Positions 12,013 through 24,140 of a stretch of DNA of 64,000 bases are shown one piece after another. Origin of the DNA: Muricea muricata. Lineage: Eukaryota; Cnidaria; Anthozoa; Malacalcyonacea; Plexauridae. The DNA is taken from NCBI GenBank assembly GCA_963855995.1, contig OY979718.1, positions 44,866,059 to 44,930,058 on the forward strand, written 5' to 3'. The translations under genes and the position numbers were made by a program. How positions within the stretch are numbered: the stretch's first letter is position 1; each line of letters begins with the position of its first letter. The notes beneath the pieces were generated by a model, which did not search any database, was not told where the DNA came from, and worked only from the letters and a program-made list of their open reading frames with translations.

Positions 12013-12096
12013 AACAGTGCAAAAATCTGTAACACAGTGCAAAAATCTGTAACAACAGTGCAAAAATCTGTAACAACAGTGCAAAAATCTGTAACA
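12013..12096. repeat. four-unit 20/21-bp tandem repeat
   Basis: Units of AACAGTGCAAAAATCTGTAAC repeated four times with one base deleted in one unit. A minisatellite; no spacers and no associated genes. Confidence 0.9.
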
Positions 12097-12393
12097 AGCT
12101 CTTTGAGCGATGGGATTTACTCGCTGAAAAACCAAAAATATGGCGGCCGAATTTTCACGTTTGCTTAAAGATTTCGTCGAAATTTCAACACAATTTGAGA
12201 TTCTTCTCTGGCAATTATGATCACAAAACAAACTCTAAAGTATGCTGGAACTTTGTACATAAAACTTTTAGCCATGGCTTTTGTAAACATGATTTTTTTA
12301 AGCGAAGAAATTCGAGAATGAGTGCACTTGCATAATGCGAAGTTGTAAGTACAAAATGCTTGTTTGAACATTTCCTTTCTATATTATTAATAA

Positions 12394-12552
12394 GTAATAG
12401 TATAATTTCTCGTGCAATTACGGAAAACAAGCACTCGTGAGTTTTTAAAAACCGCAAATAGCACTCGTCCTTCGGACTCGTGCTATTTTGCAGTTTTTAA
12501 AAACTCACTCGTGCTTGTTTATCCGTAATTGCACTCGAAATTATACTATTAC
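12394..12552. mobile_element. foldback (long inverted repeat) element
   Basis: About 75-bp arms, starting GTAATAGTATAATTTC on both ends, fold around a short loop (CCTTCGG) near 12470. The arms are nearly identical, with a few mismatches and one small length difference. This is the structure of a MITE or foldback element. No protein is encoded and no clear target duplication is visible. Confidence 0.75.
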
Positions 12553-12818
12553 CTATTCAAATATGCATTGCTGTTTATTTTAGTTGCTAGAGTCATGATT
12601 CAAGTAGCCGGTTGATGAAGTTTCACTTAACACGCCTTAACACGCCTAAAAAACAACATTTACCTACATGTTTAAACGTTTTCTAAGAGCAATACGTTAT
12701 AATTATATTATCTTAAACAGATGTCTTTTTAAACTTGTATAATTACGTAGTATAGTTCTATGGACATTTCAAAAATTTGATAGTCTTATCCTCAGAAATT
12801 ATGTAATATAGTATATTT

Positions 12819-12945
12819 TAGTCGTATTAATTGTTAGGAACCAAGTATGTAAGGTAGATATATATTAATCTTAATTAATGTAAATGACATTGGGTAAACT
12901 CACACGCTTGCTGTGAGTATTCAATACATTAATGATGATGATAAT
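12819..12945. other. AT-rich spacer before the (AAC)n tract
   Basis: No recognisable gene. It joins a stretch (12640-12720) resembling 22,820-22,890 to the trinucleotide tract. Confidence 0.3.
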
Positions 12946-15277
<2,332 letters not shown>

Positions 15278-15369
15278 TGTAAATTACCTTAATAAGCGAG
15301 ATTTACAAATGTTTGTATCCCAAAAAGAAAATAATTCAATAAAGTGTCCATTATTATTGTTATTATTAA
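15278..15369 (+). mobile_element. very short 3' end of a REL-type LINE plus (ATT)n
   Basis: About 65 bases ending in ATAAAGTGTCCATTATTATT, matching the 3' ends seen at 20,530 and (minus strand) 13,230, then a short ATT run to 15369. Best read as a severely 5'-truncated copy. Confidence 0.5.
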
Positions 15370-15958
15370 ACATCTGAATGCGCTTTCTGTTTGTCACCGG
15401 AATCTCTTCTTCACGTCGTTGCTGGGTGTAACACCTATTTGAATGAGGGTCGTTTTACATGGCGACATGATTCTGTTTTCAACTTAATTGCATCAATGCT
15501 TAAACCCTCAAATTTTTTTAAGCTCTATGCTGACCTCCCTGGTTATATGAGTCGATCTGTCGTCACCGGAGATAGATTGCGTCCTAGTCTTCTGCTTACA
15601 ATTGAAAACAAGTGTATATATATTCTTATTAGAACTTACTATCGGATTTGAATCTAATCTTCTGGCTAATGCAAGGCGTAACAGAGAAAAATATCAGGAT
15701 CTAGTTAACGAACAGTTGAAAAATTACAAAAAAGTACAATTTGTGAATGTATCTATTAGTTCTTTAGGCGTGTTAAGTGAAACTTCATTAAGTTTAATTA
15801 AAATGTTGAAAGATCTGGAATTTAATGAAGCATGTCGAAAATATATTAGGTTCACATATTATATAAAAATTATTGTGTAAACGAAACAAAGTCTGGGATA
15901 ACCCAGAACTAATGTCATACTAATATTTTATATAGATTTATCATTGTAATTTATTGTT
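15370..15958 (+). mobile_element. LINE tail with REL endonuclease (subfamily A copy 3), left part
   Basis: Starts in the zinc finger (ECAFCLSPESLLHVVAGC), then RFTWRHDSVFN and LYADLPGY. The endonuclease Asp is replaced: RPS at about 15580 where other copies have RPD. A small insertion near 15628 shifts the frame inside the ILEL motif. The conserved tail (VNVSISSLGVL) follows to a TAA near 15880. The element's 3' UTR is cut at about 15958 by the downstream LINE; the missing end is found at 20,511-20,530. Confidence 0.75.
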
Positions 15959-15974
15959 AGATACATGATATTAG

Positions 15975-17510
15975 CAACGTGTTAAACGAACTGATACTGA
16001 CGGGGGCTGTTTGCATGCGTTGGCTGAAACATCAGTCAAATCCAAACAGCACTTGGTTAGTGTTAGTCAAATAGTACAAGATCTGACCATGCTTGAGGCT
16101 AGTAAAGTATCTACTGGTGGTCATAGTGATGAAGCTATAGATGAGGTACTATCGGCGGATTGTTCAACCCTTGATGAGCTTGAGGATTTTATTGACCGAT
16201 CTTTTCAGAGAGCGAATATTCTGACGCAAAATAATGATGCCAACATATTCCCCGCCCGATCTACTGATAGCTCTACCCCGTCTCGGACGCAAGATGAAGC
16301 TGAGTTGGGCATAACAGTGAAGCAATTTCGCATGTTCAAGGATAAGATTGAGTCAGATATTGCAGTCTTGATAAATAATCTTTCAGAACAGACTCAAATC
16401 ATAAATAAAAGTAAACAGGATATATGCGAATTATCTGATGAAAATTTGAATTTGAAGTCACGGTTGACTGAATTAGAAGTTAAAGTCCTCTCTGGGGATC
16501 TATCGAATAATACCATCGGCTTCAAAGAAAGCATTGATGTTGTCATTAATGAGGTTAACCTTCCTAGTAGCAGTGCCACCAGCATTCCTTTAGATTCCAT
16601 TTCCAAAATTGCAACCCCCAGTGAGGTTAATCACGATCAAAATTTTTTGGAATCGGAGCCTACACCTATACCAAAACTGGCCAACCAAGTTGATGCCGCA
16701 TCACAGGTTTGTCTAGACACTTTGGGTGATAATCCCAACTCTTTGTCGAACTGTGCATGTCGCTGTTCGTGTGGCGCTCTGGCTGCTGATGTTGAGGGAG
16801 TTAATTTGGATATGACTATACCATCTAACAGAATTGGTTCGATTGCGGGTGCTAATACCGAACACTCTCATAAAGATAAGGAAATTGATCGTCTTTAGAT
16901 TGAACTTTCGATTGAGAGGGCGAGATCTGAAAAGCTTGAATCTGATTTGAGTTTGTTTGTGAAAGAACGATCCCTTGAAATTGAAAAGTTGAACCTGACC
17001 ATTGTTTCCCTAGCGAATAAAAATGCATCTACATATGCTGCTCCGGTGAACAATAACAATAGTAAGATTAATAAAAACACTCTTATGAACGAAAACAACA
17101 GAAGTGGTCACCGAAACAATGGTCATTATAACAACAATGGGTTAAATCAATGCAAATCCCAAAACGTTAGTTCACAACCTTTCATCCCTGTTTCTGTGAA
17201 TAATAGGGACTTTGATAGAGTGCCGCTTCACGATACTAATAGGGACTTACAAAACAAGGCACTACAAAGGAATCAAATTGCAAATATGCCCGAAAAGCAA
17301 CCAATATCGGATTGGATTGGTTCTTTACCGTTAATAGATATACCCATCCAAGTGAAAAACAACCAATATAGTAATGGAAATACCTCGAACAAGCCTTCTT
17401 TTCCCAAGCGCCATCGAATGAAAACGCCACCCTATGGAACGGGCCATCGCCACCAATCCCTCGAATGGCTAAGCCATTTGCCGCTTGTACACCAACTGTG
17501 CAAGAGGTAG
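15975..17510 (+). pseudogene. LINE ORF1, coiled-coil protein, one in-frame TAG
   Basis: The frame is open from 15975 to 17510 except for a single TAG at 16896-16898. Sequence resumes in the same frame with heptad-rich, charged residues on both sides, so the stop is a point change (or a readthrough site) in one protein of about 510 codons. The N-terminal part is acidic with predicted helices. A Cys cluster (CACRCSCG) lies near 16755. A coiled coil spans the stop (about 16860-17010), followed by an Asn-rich basic tail. No retroviral-type zinc knuckle or RRM is obvious. The role inferred from its position is RNA-binding ORF1p. No ATG is available near the start; the first candidates are internal or non-ATG. 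Confidence 0.7.
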
Positions 17511-20374
17511 GAAATGTGACAACTATGTCTATTCCTACACGAATTACTGCACGGAAATTTGAACCATTTTTTACAACTTACCGAAATCACTATAGACCTT
17601 GTGGCTCTAACATACTAAATCTGAAAAATATTGTCATACACAAACCTAATGCCTGTATTACGAAGTCCTCAAAGTCACATTTACCTAGTTTTTGCTGCAT
17701 TAATGCCAGATCGCTGCTTCCAAAAGTAGATGAACTCGCCTTGTTTTTAAGTTGTCGTCAACCCAGTGTAGTGGCGGTCACTGAATCGTGGCTGAACAGT
17801 GACATCGAGGATGGACTCGTTTCGATAAACGGATATAACATTTATCGTAAAGACCGCCCTAGCCGTCGTGGAGGAGGAATTTTTGTGTATCTACCACATG
17901 GCACCCACGCCAAACGTAGGTTGGACCTCGAACATGAAAATTTAGAATGCCTGTGGCTGTGGCTTCGCCCTACCCGCCTTCCCAGACCGCTCTCTGGTAT
18001 CGCAGTGTGCATAGTCTATCACCCCCCTGGTTTACCTGTAGAAAACCACCACCAACTTAATGAATACTTAATTTTAACAATAGATTCATTACGCAACGAA
18101 CATCCCAACTGTGGTCTAGTCCTTCTTGGCGATTTTAACGATTTCGATATATCGAATATATTATCAAGTCATAATCTGAAGCAAGTTGTTGAAGTCCCTA
18201 CAAGAGGAACAGCCATTTTGGATCTGATAATTACGAACCAACCAAACCTGTATGAACCTCCCCAAGTTTTAGCGCCGTTAGGGTCCTCAGACCATAACAT
18301 TGTAACATGGTCACCCAGTCTAAAGAATACCGACTCTCAAGAACGTACGAAATTTGTTATACGATGCATCCGACGCTATCCAAGGTCTGGGGTTGAAGCT
18401 CTGGGGAGATGGATCGCTACACATGCCTGGTTTGGTGAGTTAGGGACTAATCACACGGTAGACGATTTAACATCATCATTCTCATCGCATCTTGCAGAAG
18501 CCATTAATCGTATATTCCCTCCTATAACTGTGAAGTGTCATCAAACCGATAAACCTTGGATAACCCCTGGTATTAAAAAACTGATTAAAGACCGACAGAA
18601 AGCATTCCATAACCATAATATCCCCCTATGGAAATCTTTAAGATATAAAGTCCAAGAGGAGATTAAGCAAAGAAAGAAATCATTTTATAAAAACAATGTT
18701 CAGCATTTAAAAAACAGTGATAGTCGTAAGTGGTGGAAAATCATTAACAAAATGTCTGGCAAACCGGGAACAACAAAGCCTTTCACCTTAGAACGCGATG
18801 GTGGAATCCTAAACAATTTACAAGCTTCCAATGCCCTTAACGATTTCTATACTTCCGTTAACGCTGATATTCCGCCATTAGATGCGAACTTATTACCATC
18901 GTTTTTACCATCAAATGATAGCGTACCTGCAGTTGAGTGTTATCAAGTCTGTAAGAAACTCCAATCTGTCCACTCTTTTAAAGCCCCCGGACCTGACAGT
19001 ATCTCACCTCGAATTTTAAAGGAGTATGCTCACATGCTAGCTGAGCCGATCACCATTATTTTTAATACATCCCTTGCTTCAGGAGTAGTGCCGAGTAGTT
19101 GGAAGGAATCGAACATAGTTCCAATCCCTAAAACAAGTAAACCGATTGCTGAAGCCGACACTAGGCCTATATCATTAACATCGTGCCTGTCTAAAGTTCT
19201 AGAGGATTTCGTAGTATCTTGGCTGATTGAGGATGTTAAAGAAAAAATCGATCCCAGCCAATTTGGTTGCCTGAAAGGAACATCCACCACTTTTTGCCTT
19301 TTGGATATGTTACATACTTGGCTTTCCCACCTTGATGGACTCGGTAATCATCTGCGTATTTGCTTCCTAGACTTCTCCCAGGCCTTCGACCGTATAGGTT
19401 ATAACCTATTAATTGAGAAGCTGATAAATTTGGGTGCTAGACGCTCATTAATCCCTTGGATCATCAACTTCCTCTCAAATCGAAGGCAGCGGGTTAAATT
19501 TGACGAAGCAACCTCTGACTGGCTTCCAGTAAATGCAGGTGTTCCTCAGGGGACAAAACTAGGTCCAATCTTGTTCTTAGTAATGGTCAATAACCTGCGA
19601 ATCACTTCTCCCGACACTAGACAGTGGAAATACGTAGATGACGTTTCAACCTCTGAGAGTCTTAGCAGAAATTGCACCTCTATCACCCAACCAACCCTTA
19701 ATTCAGTTCAGTTGTGGGCTTGCGATAATTGGATGAAACTTAATATCAAAAAATGCAAGGAGCTTCGTGTTAGCTTCCTTGGAGAAACCCCCCAATTAAT
19801 GCCTCTGTTGATCGATGGACACCCAATTGAGACAGTGCGTTCACATAAAGTACTGGGACTCACGATCCAAAACAACCTCAAATGGGATGAACATATCTAT
19901 GAAATAGTCTCGAAGGCATCCAAACGATTGCATATCCTCCGGGTGTTGCGCCGAAGTGGTATTCCTCCTGCAGACCTTCTCACTGTGTATATTGCGTTAA
20001 TACGCTCAACCCTTGAATACTCTTGTGAAGTTTGGCACAGCTCTATCTCGTGCTATTTATCTGACAAACTTGAGAAAATCCAAAAGCGAGCCTTGCGTAT
20101 TATATACCCTGAACAAACTTATAAAGATGCGTTGCTGTTGGCTAGTATCACCAAATTGGAGACTAGACGTGAAGATCTATGTTTGAAGACACTCACGAAG
20201 ATAACCAGAGGTGGTCCCCTTACACAATACGTGACCCAGACTAGATCGAACGAGCATAATTATTTTATTAGATCACTAAATAATTTATCAACTTATAAAT
20301 GTCGAACTGATCGGTTTAAAAATAGTTTTTTTCCAAATACAATTAAGATTGCTAATAGTAAACAGTGCCGGTGA
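17465..20374 (+). CDS. LINE ORF2: AP-type endonuclease and reverse transcriptase, intact, 969 aa
   Basis: ATG at 17465, TGA at 20372. Residues about 75-300 form an exonuclease-endonuclease-phosphatase domain: NARSLL, TESWL, GDFND and the terminal SDH at 275-277. Residues about 480-745 are the reverse transcriptase: an SPRIL/WK...PIPK block, FLDFSQAFD with Asp 636, AGVPQGTKLGP and YVDD at 723-726. The C-terminal third holds the conserved thumb-like region with LEYSCEVWH and an RRALRI-like motif, without an RNase H or REL domain. All catalytic signatures are present and there is no internal stop, so the protein could be functional. It belongs to the jockey/CR1 side of LINE diversity; the exact clade needs a tree. 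The ATG overlaps the end of ORF1 in a different frame, implying reinitiation or frameshift-type translation. Confidence 0.93.
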   Translation: MAKPFAACTPTVQEVGNVTTMSIPTRITARKFEPFFTTYRNHYRPCGSNILNLKNIVIHKPNACITKSSKSHLPSFCCINARSLLPKVDELALFLSCRQPSVVAVTESWLNSDIEDGLVSINGYNIYRKDRPSRRGGGIFVYLPHGTHAKRRLDLEHENLECLWLWLRPTRLPRPLSGIAVCIVYHPPGLPVENHHQLNEYLILTIDSLRNEHPNCGLVLLGDFNDFDISNILSSHNLKQVVEVPTRGTAILDLIITNQPNLYEPPQVLAPLGSSDHNIVTWSPSLKNTDSQERTKFVIRCIRRYPRSGVEALGRWIATHAWFGELGTNHTVDDLTSSFSSHLAEAINRIFPPITVKCHQTDKPWITPGIKKLIKDRQKAFHNHNIPLWKSLRYKVQEEIKQRKKSFYKNNVQHLKNSDSRKWWKIINKMSGKPGTTKPFTLERDGGILNNLQASNALNDFYTSVNADIPPLDANLLPSFLPSNDSVPAVECYQVCKKLQSVHSFKAPGPDSISPRILKEYAHMLAEPITIIFNTSLASGVVPSSWKESNIVPIPKTSKPIAEADTRPISLTSCLSKVLEDFVVSWLIEDVKEKIDPSQFGCLKGTSTTFCLLDMLHTWLSHLDGLGNHLRICFLDFSQAFDRIGYNLLIEKLINLGARRSLIPWIINFLSNRRQRVKFDEATSDWLPVNAGVPQGTKLGPILFLVMVNNLRITSPDTRQWKYVDDVSTSESLSRNCTSITQPTLNSVQLWACDNWMKLNIKKCKELRVSFLGETPQLMPLLIDGHPIETVRSHKVLGLTIQNNLKWDEHIYEIVSKASKRLHILRVLRRSGIPPADLLTVYIALIRSTLEYSCEVWHSSISCYLSDKLEKIQKRALRIIYPEQTYKDALLLASITKLETRREDLCLKTLTKITRGGPLTQYVTQTRSNEHNYFIRSLNNLSTYKCRTDRFKNSFFPNTIKIANSKQCR

Positions 20375-20510
20375 GACTTGATCTTAACTTTGTCCTAACA
20401 ACCATTGTAAATAATCTTATATTATTATAGTATTTTAATGTAAGCACATTGTACTTCACGTTATGTGCGAATTTGTGCTATTAAACATCATCTTATCTTA
20501 TCTTATCGTT

Positions 20511-20530
20511 AAAAATTAATAAAAGTTTCC
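20511..20530 (+). mobile_element. 3' end of REL subfamily A copy 3, right part
   Basis: GTTAAAAATTAATAAAAGTT followed by TCCACTATTATT closely matches the 3' terminus of the other REL copies. It directly follows the LINE's terminal repeat, so it is the displaced end of the element begun at 15370. Confidence 0.6.
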
Positions 20531-20754
<224 letters not shown>

Positions 20755-21690
20755 GAAGTAAAAATGAAGATAATGCTAATCTTGCTCTGAAACATCAGAT
20801 TGAAAATAATGTGCTTGAACATCTAGCAGGGTTAACAGAGCAGAACGCTATTATGCAACATATGGAGATGGAAGCTACTTCCAAACAAATTTCAACATGG
20901 AAACAAGTTTGTGATCGCTTACCTACTAATATCTTTGTCTTTGTTAGACGAGCACTTATATTCAGCCTACCTAATAACTCAAATTTACATCGATGGGGCA
21001 AAATAGATTCCGCTGCATGTGATCTGTGCTCCTTACGGCAAACACAATGTCACATGTTAGCAAATTGCCCAGTGGCAGCTGAAGAAGGTCGATATACATG
21101 GAGACATGATTCAGTACTTAATACTATATTAATGTACTTGAGTCAGTTAACATCCTATGGGTATACGCTTTATGGTGACTTACCAGGTTATTTTCATCCT
21201 AATGCACTTTTCCGATCATTGCGCCCAGATATTGTACTCACAAAGAACGATGATATCTATATAATAGAACTGACTTGTTGTTTTGAAACCAACACGAAGA
21301 AAAGTAGAAGATATAAGTTGGAAAAATATAAAGATATTGAGAACGACTGTAACCGCCAGTTCAAAAATTTTCAAAAGATATTCGTTGAAATAACAACTCT
21401 TGGACTAATAACGCATAACATCAAGGAGATATACCGACTTTTCCAAGGAACTAACATAAATGTTTCAAGAATGATAAACAAATGTATGGAAGTGGCAGCA
21501 CGTGCATCATTCTACATTTATGTCCGTCGAAACAAAGCGTGGACAAATCCAAAAACATTAACATTTTATTAGATAGTGTGCCTGTTAGACTCTGTGGACT
21601 GCCAGGCGTTTCGTCTGAGATAAACGCAGTGTTTACTATAGTCTATTGATATTGTAATTTACTTAATTTTTCTGTAATAAAGTTTTCATT
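20755..21690 (+). mobile_element. 5'-truncated LINE with REL endonuclease (subfamily B)
   Basis: A copy distinct in sequence from the 11-16 kb fragments. It begins right after (ATT)n, carries one intact frame, and ends TTTCTGTAATAAAGTTTTC at about 21689, again followed by (ATT)n. Both ends are thus flanked by the same trinucleotide. Confidence 0.8.
20757..21572 (+). CDS. C-terminal fragment of LINE protein: CCHC finger and REL endonuclease
   Basis: Open from a TGA at 20754 to TAG at 21570; there is no natural start because the element is 5' truncated. Counting from a GTG at 20811: the segment before the finger matches a thumb/linker region; the zinc motif C70-x2-C...H-x4-C; then RYTWRHDSVLN; a YGDLPGY block; and the PD-(D/E)XK core with Asp 140 (LRPDIVL) and Glu 153 (IIELTC), followed by a Lys-rich helix. 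The tail has ARASFYIYVRRNKAW. This layout is that of R2/R4-superfamily C-termini, where the REL nicks the target site. The catalytic residues are retained in this copy, unlike the copies at 15370 and 14390. The reverse transcriptase domain is absent. Confidence 0.8.
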   Translation, partial: SKNEDNANLALKHQIENNVLEHLAGLTEQNAIMQHMEMEATSKQISTWKQVCDRLPTNIFVFVRRALIFSLPNNSNLHRWGKIDSAACDLCSLRQTQCHMLANCPVAAEEGRYTWRHDSVLNTILMYLSQLTSYGYTLYGDLPGYFHPNALFRSLRPDIVLTKNDDIYIIELTCCFETNTKKSRRYKLEKYKDIENDCNRQFKNFQKIFVEITTLGLITHNIKEIYRLFQGTNINVSRMINKCMEVAARASFYIYVRRNKAWTNPKTLTFY

Positions 21691-21709
21691 ATTATTACTA
21701 TTATTATTC
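21691..21709. repeat. short (ATT)n
   Basis: About six ATT-type units with one ACT, at the 3' junction of the subfamily B copy and at the 3' end of the opposing minus-strand fragment. Confidence 0.8.
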
Positions 21710-21711
21710 TC

Positions 21712-22110
21712 TTATACGCACGGCACTCATATGCCGAACAGTCAATGCCAGCTGCCCACAACCAGTGGGCTGAGGTGGCTTTGTTTACTCAAGTCTCAGT
21801 TTCCAATACTTTACGAAGAATTCTAGCTGTTCCCAAAAGTGTCGTTTTCTGCAATTTTTCTATCGCTATTTCAGTATTCAGTTGCTCTATTCTTTTTCCT
21901 AGTTCGGTTGCAATTGATCCAAGGGTGCCAACGATTATGGGGATAATGTCAATATTCTTCATGCGCCATAATCTTTTGATTTCTCTTTTCAACAAATCGT
22001 ACCGTTGTAGTTTTTCCTCTTCTTTCTCTGCAATTCTGTTATCACCAGGCCATGCAACGTCTATAATCAGACATTTCTGTTGTATTTTATCAACTAGAAC
22101 GATGTCGGGC
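21712..22110 (-). mobile_element. LINE REL-endonuclease C-terminal fragment (subfamily C, reversed)
   Basis: On the minus strand the translation starts at PDIVLVDK, right at the (ATT)n boundary. It continues CLIIDVAWPGDNRIAE, then RLWRMKNIDIIPIIVGTLGS, and LQKTTLLGTARILRKVL to a stop near 21789. PD...IIDVAWPGD is a PD-(D/E)XK-like nuclease core common in LINEs of corals and other invertebrates. One frameshift or small deletion lies near 22000. It is a third, distinct REL-type family in a 400-base fragment flanked on both sides by (ATT)n. Confidence 0.75.
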
Positions 22111-22127
22111 TATTATTATTATTATTA

Positions 22128-22162
<35 letters not shown>
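22111..22162. repeat. (ATT)n microsatellite
   Basis: About 17 units with one base slip. It bounds the truncated end of the minus-strand REL fragment. Confidence 0.95.
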
Positions 22163-22163
<1 letters not shown>

Positions 22164-22818
22164 ATTAGTCGACGAGTCACTTGTCTACATATAACAGGCA
22201 AAAGACTGCCGACTCCCACCCGTCGATCCATTGACACGATCACTTCGATCCCAAAATTCGCCCCTTAATTCGCTTCAGCAGTCACTGCTACCGGGACTCT
22301 TTCATAACCACGCCTTCTTTATCGTTCGTCGTAAAATCTGTTCCCTATCGGATAAATATTCTCTATTTTAGATTTTTAGAAACTCATTTTTAGAAACTTG
22401 GATGTGTGTTCCTAAAGTGACATAATACAATTATTTGATGGGGAGCAGATTTTATGACATCGCTGCCATACTCATGTAAATTTTAACGGTAAAGAAGAAA
22501 AGAAAGAAGGTTCTGACTTCTGAAGCAGTCACGGTCGTAATGATCCTTTCCAAGTCCAACATAAAAGCGATTTCGACTTTTATCGTTGAATAATTGTCAA
22601 AAACGTATGGAGTATCTTAATTAGTATTCTTGAAGCGGCATCTTATCTTCATGCTGACTATATATGTAACAAAAAAGGGCGCGAAAGAGGACCAGAAACT
22701 CTTGCATGAGGTCAGACAGTGGCAGAAGATTCATGCAAAACTTTTTAGAAAATATAGACAATAAATCGTCAGTATGGACAATATAATATTGAGAATATAA
22801 GAAAAATTACAAAATAAA
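22163..22818. other. unassigned non-coding stretch
   Basis: No gene, termini or repeat structure recognised. Confidence 0.35.
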
Positions 22819-23140
22819 GCATAAAAACGCCTACATTTACCTACATGTTTAAACGTTTTCTAAGAACAGAACGTTATAATTATATTATGCCATTGGACTA
22901 TCAACGACTTATACTAAACGAGACTAGGTATGGATACTGCATTTCTCTTGATTCCTTTGACAAGAGCATGGTTCTATCTCAACCATCCCATCAGAAACAT
23001 TGTTCTCTACCATTTCTATTTCTTCGTCATGTCTAGCTAACTGAAAAGCAAAACCAACATGTATACAATAACCGATTGGTTAATTACTTCAACTTAACTA
23101 AGCGTTACCATAGTTAACGAGAACGAATAGGATTTCTCTC
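22819..23140. repeat. dispersed repeat, copy 1
   Basis: The segment around 22885-23140 matches 51075-51340 in order: GGACTATCAACGACTTAT, ATGGATACT, CAAGAGCATGGTT, then a CATGTTAC/TAACGAGAAC-like end, with moderate divergence. Its first 70 bases (22819-22890) also resemble 12640-12720. Type unknown; it has no coding capacity. Confidence 0.6.
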
Positions 23141-24138
23141 CGACAGTCTGAAAAACAGATTTAGAACTAGTTTACTAGTTTAACTTCAAAAAGCCTTTGA
23201 TGTCTAGGGGCGTATCGCGACTCGTTTTGGCAGGTGTTAAAAACCATTTATAAATATGTACTCATTCAAGAAGAAGTTGAGCACCAGTAATACAGCTATT
23301 AGCAATACCTCGCATCAATTCTGTTAATAAAGGCTGTTTTTCAGTTACGCGTTTTTAACACGTACGTACACGCGCTGAAAAGTTTACAATCTTTTAAGTA
23401 CCTCATTTTAACAAATTGAATCACCACCCATTTTCAGTTAATTTGTTAATAAGTTTCTATTTTCCGGCATAAACCCCGTTTCGGCCAAACCACACGAGGC
23501 GAAATATCGCTGCAACACGTTGCTGCAACAAATCCCCTTGCGTGTACAGTTATCGACAAATCAAATGGGCGATTTTAATTCGTCATAAAATCTCTTATAG
23601 TGTACGTGTAAAGTTTAGCTTAGTTCGTTGCACAGCTCTACTACTTGTCTGCGAAATTTGAAAAGTATTAAGTTTATTAGTAAGTTTATTCTCCTACTGT
23701 TCGCATGCCCGGAGACATTGTTGTCGTGGTAAAGTGTGGAGTGTGCAAAAAAATTCGTAATTAGAATGGAGTTCGAACGGTAAACGTGATTTCTATGATC
23801 GGGCAAACTTTGAAGAAACTGTTTTTAAAATACAGTGAAGTGCAACGACTTAAAATGAAGCTCAAGCATTCATTATAAAACATTTTATAGTGGAGAGATA
23901 AAATTTCTGATGAATTCTGCCTATCGAGCCACTTTACTTTGCCGCATTTCCATACTGTTGGAAAGACATTGTATAATGAACAGTTGGGGGGTTTAGTTAG
24001 TGAGACTGGTGGAGATAACGTTAGCGGAATAATTTAGCAATTTAGCACATATGTTATCTACACTAATCGCGTTGTTTGTCTTAGGTCTGGTTTATGCGTC
24101 GTATTTCAGTCGCGTCCAACGCGCGCAGTTCAAACAAT
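23141..24138. other. non-coding stretch downstream of SLC5-like gene 1
   Basis: AT-rich; no domain-bearing frame, transposon terminus or exon recognised. Confidence 0.35.
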
Positions 24139-24140
24139 AG

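Larger units (their letters stand above)
15959..20510 (+). mobile_element. near-intact LINE (jockey/CR1-like, AP-endonuclease type)
   Basis: A two-ORF non-LTR retrotransposon: a coiled-coil ORF1 (15975-17510) overlaps by 46 bases an intact endonuclease-RT ORF2 (17465-20374). A short 3' UTR ends in an ATCTT/TTATC pentamer repeat (about 20487-20509) instead of poly-A, as in several CR1/L2-type families. It sits inside the 3' UTR of the REL copy that starts at 15370, whose end resumes at 20511. ORF1 has no convincing initiator downstream of its upstream stop, so the 5' end may be slightly truncated. A possible short target duplication GTTA flanks it. Confidence 0.85.

Noticed and set aside
12013-12096. 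Short direct repeats that might suggest a CRISPR array
   Set aside because: Units are contiguous without spacers, the DNA is animal, and no cas-like genes are present.
21745-22164. 139-codon plus-strand frame ending in poly-Tyr/Leu
   Set aside because: Antisense of the REL-endonuclease fragment plus the adjacent (ATT)n tract.
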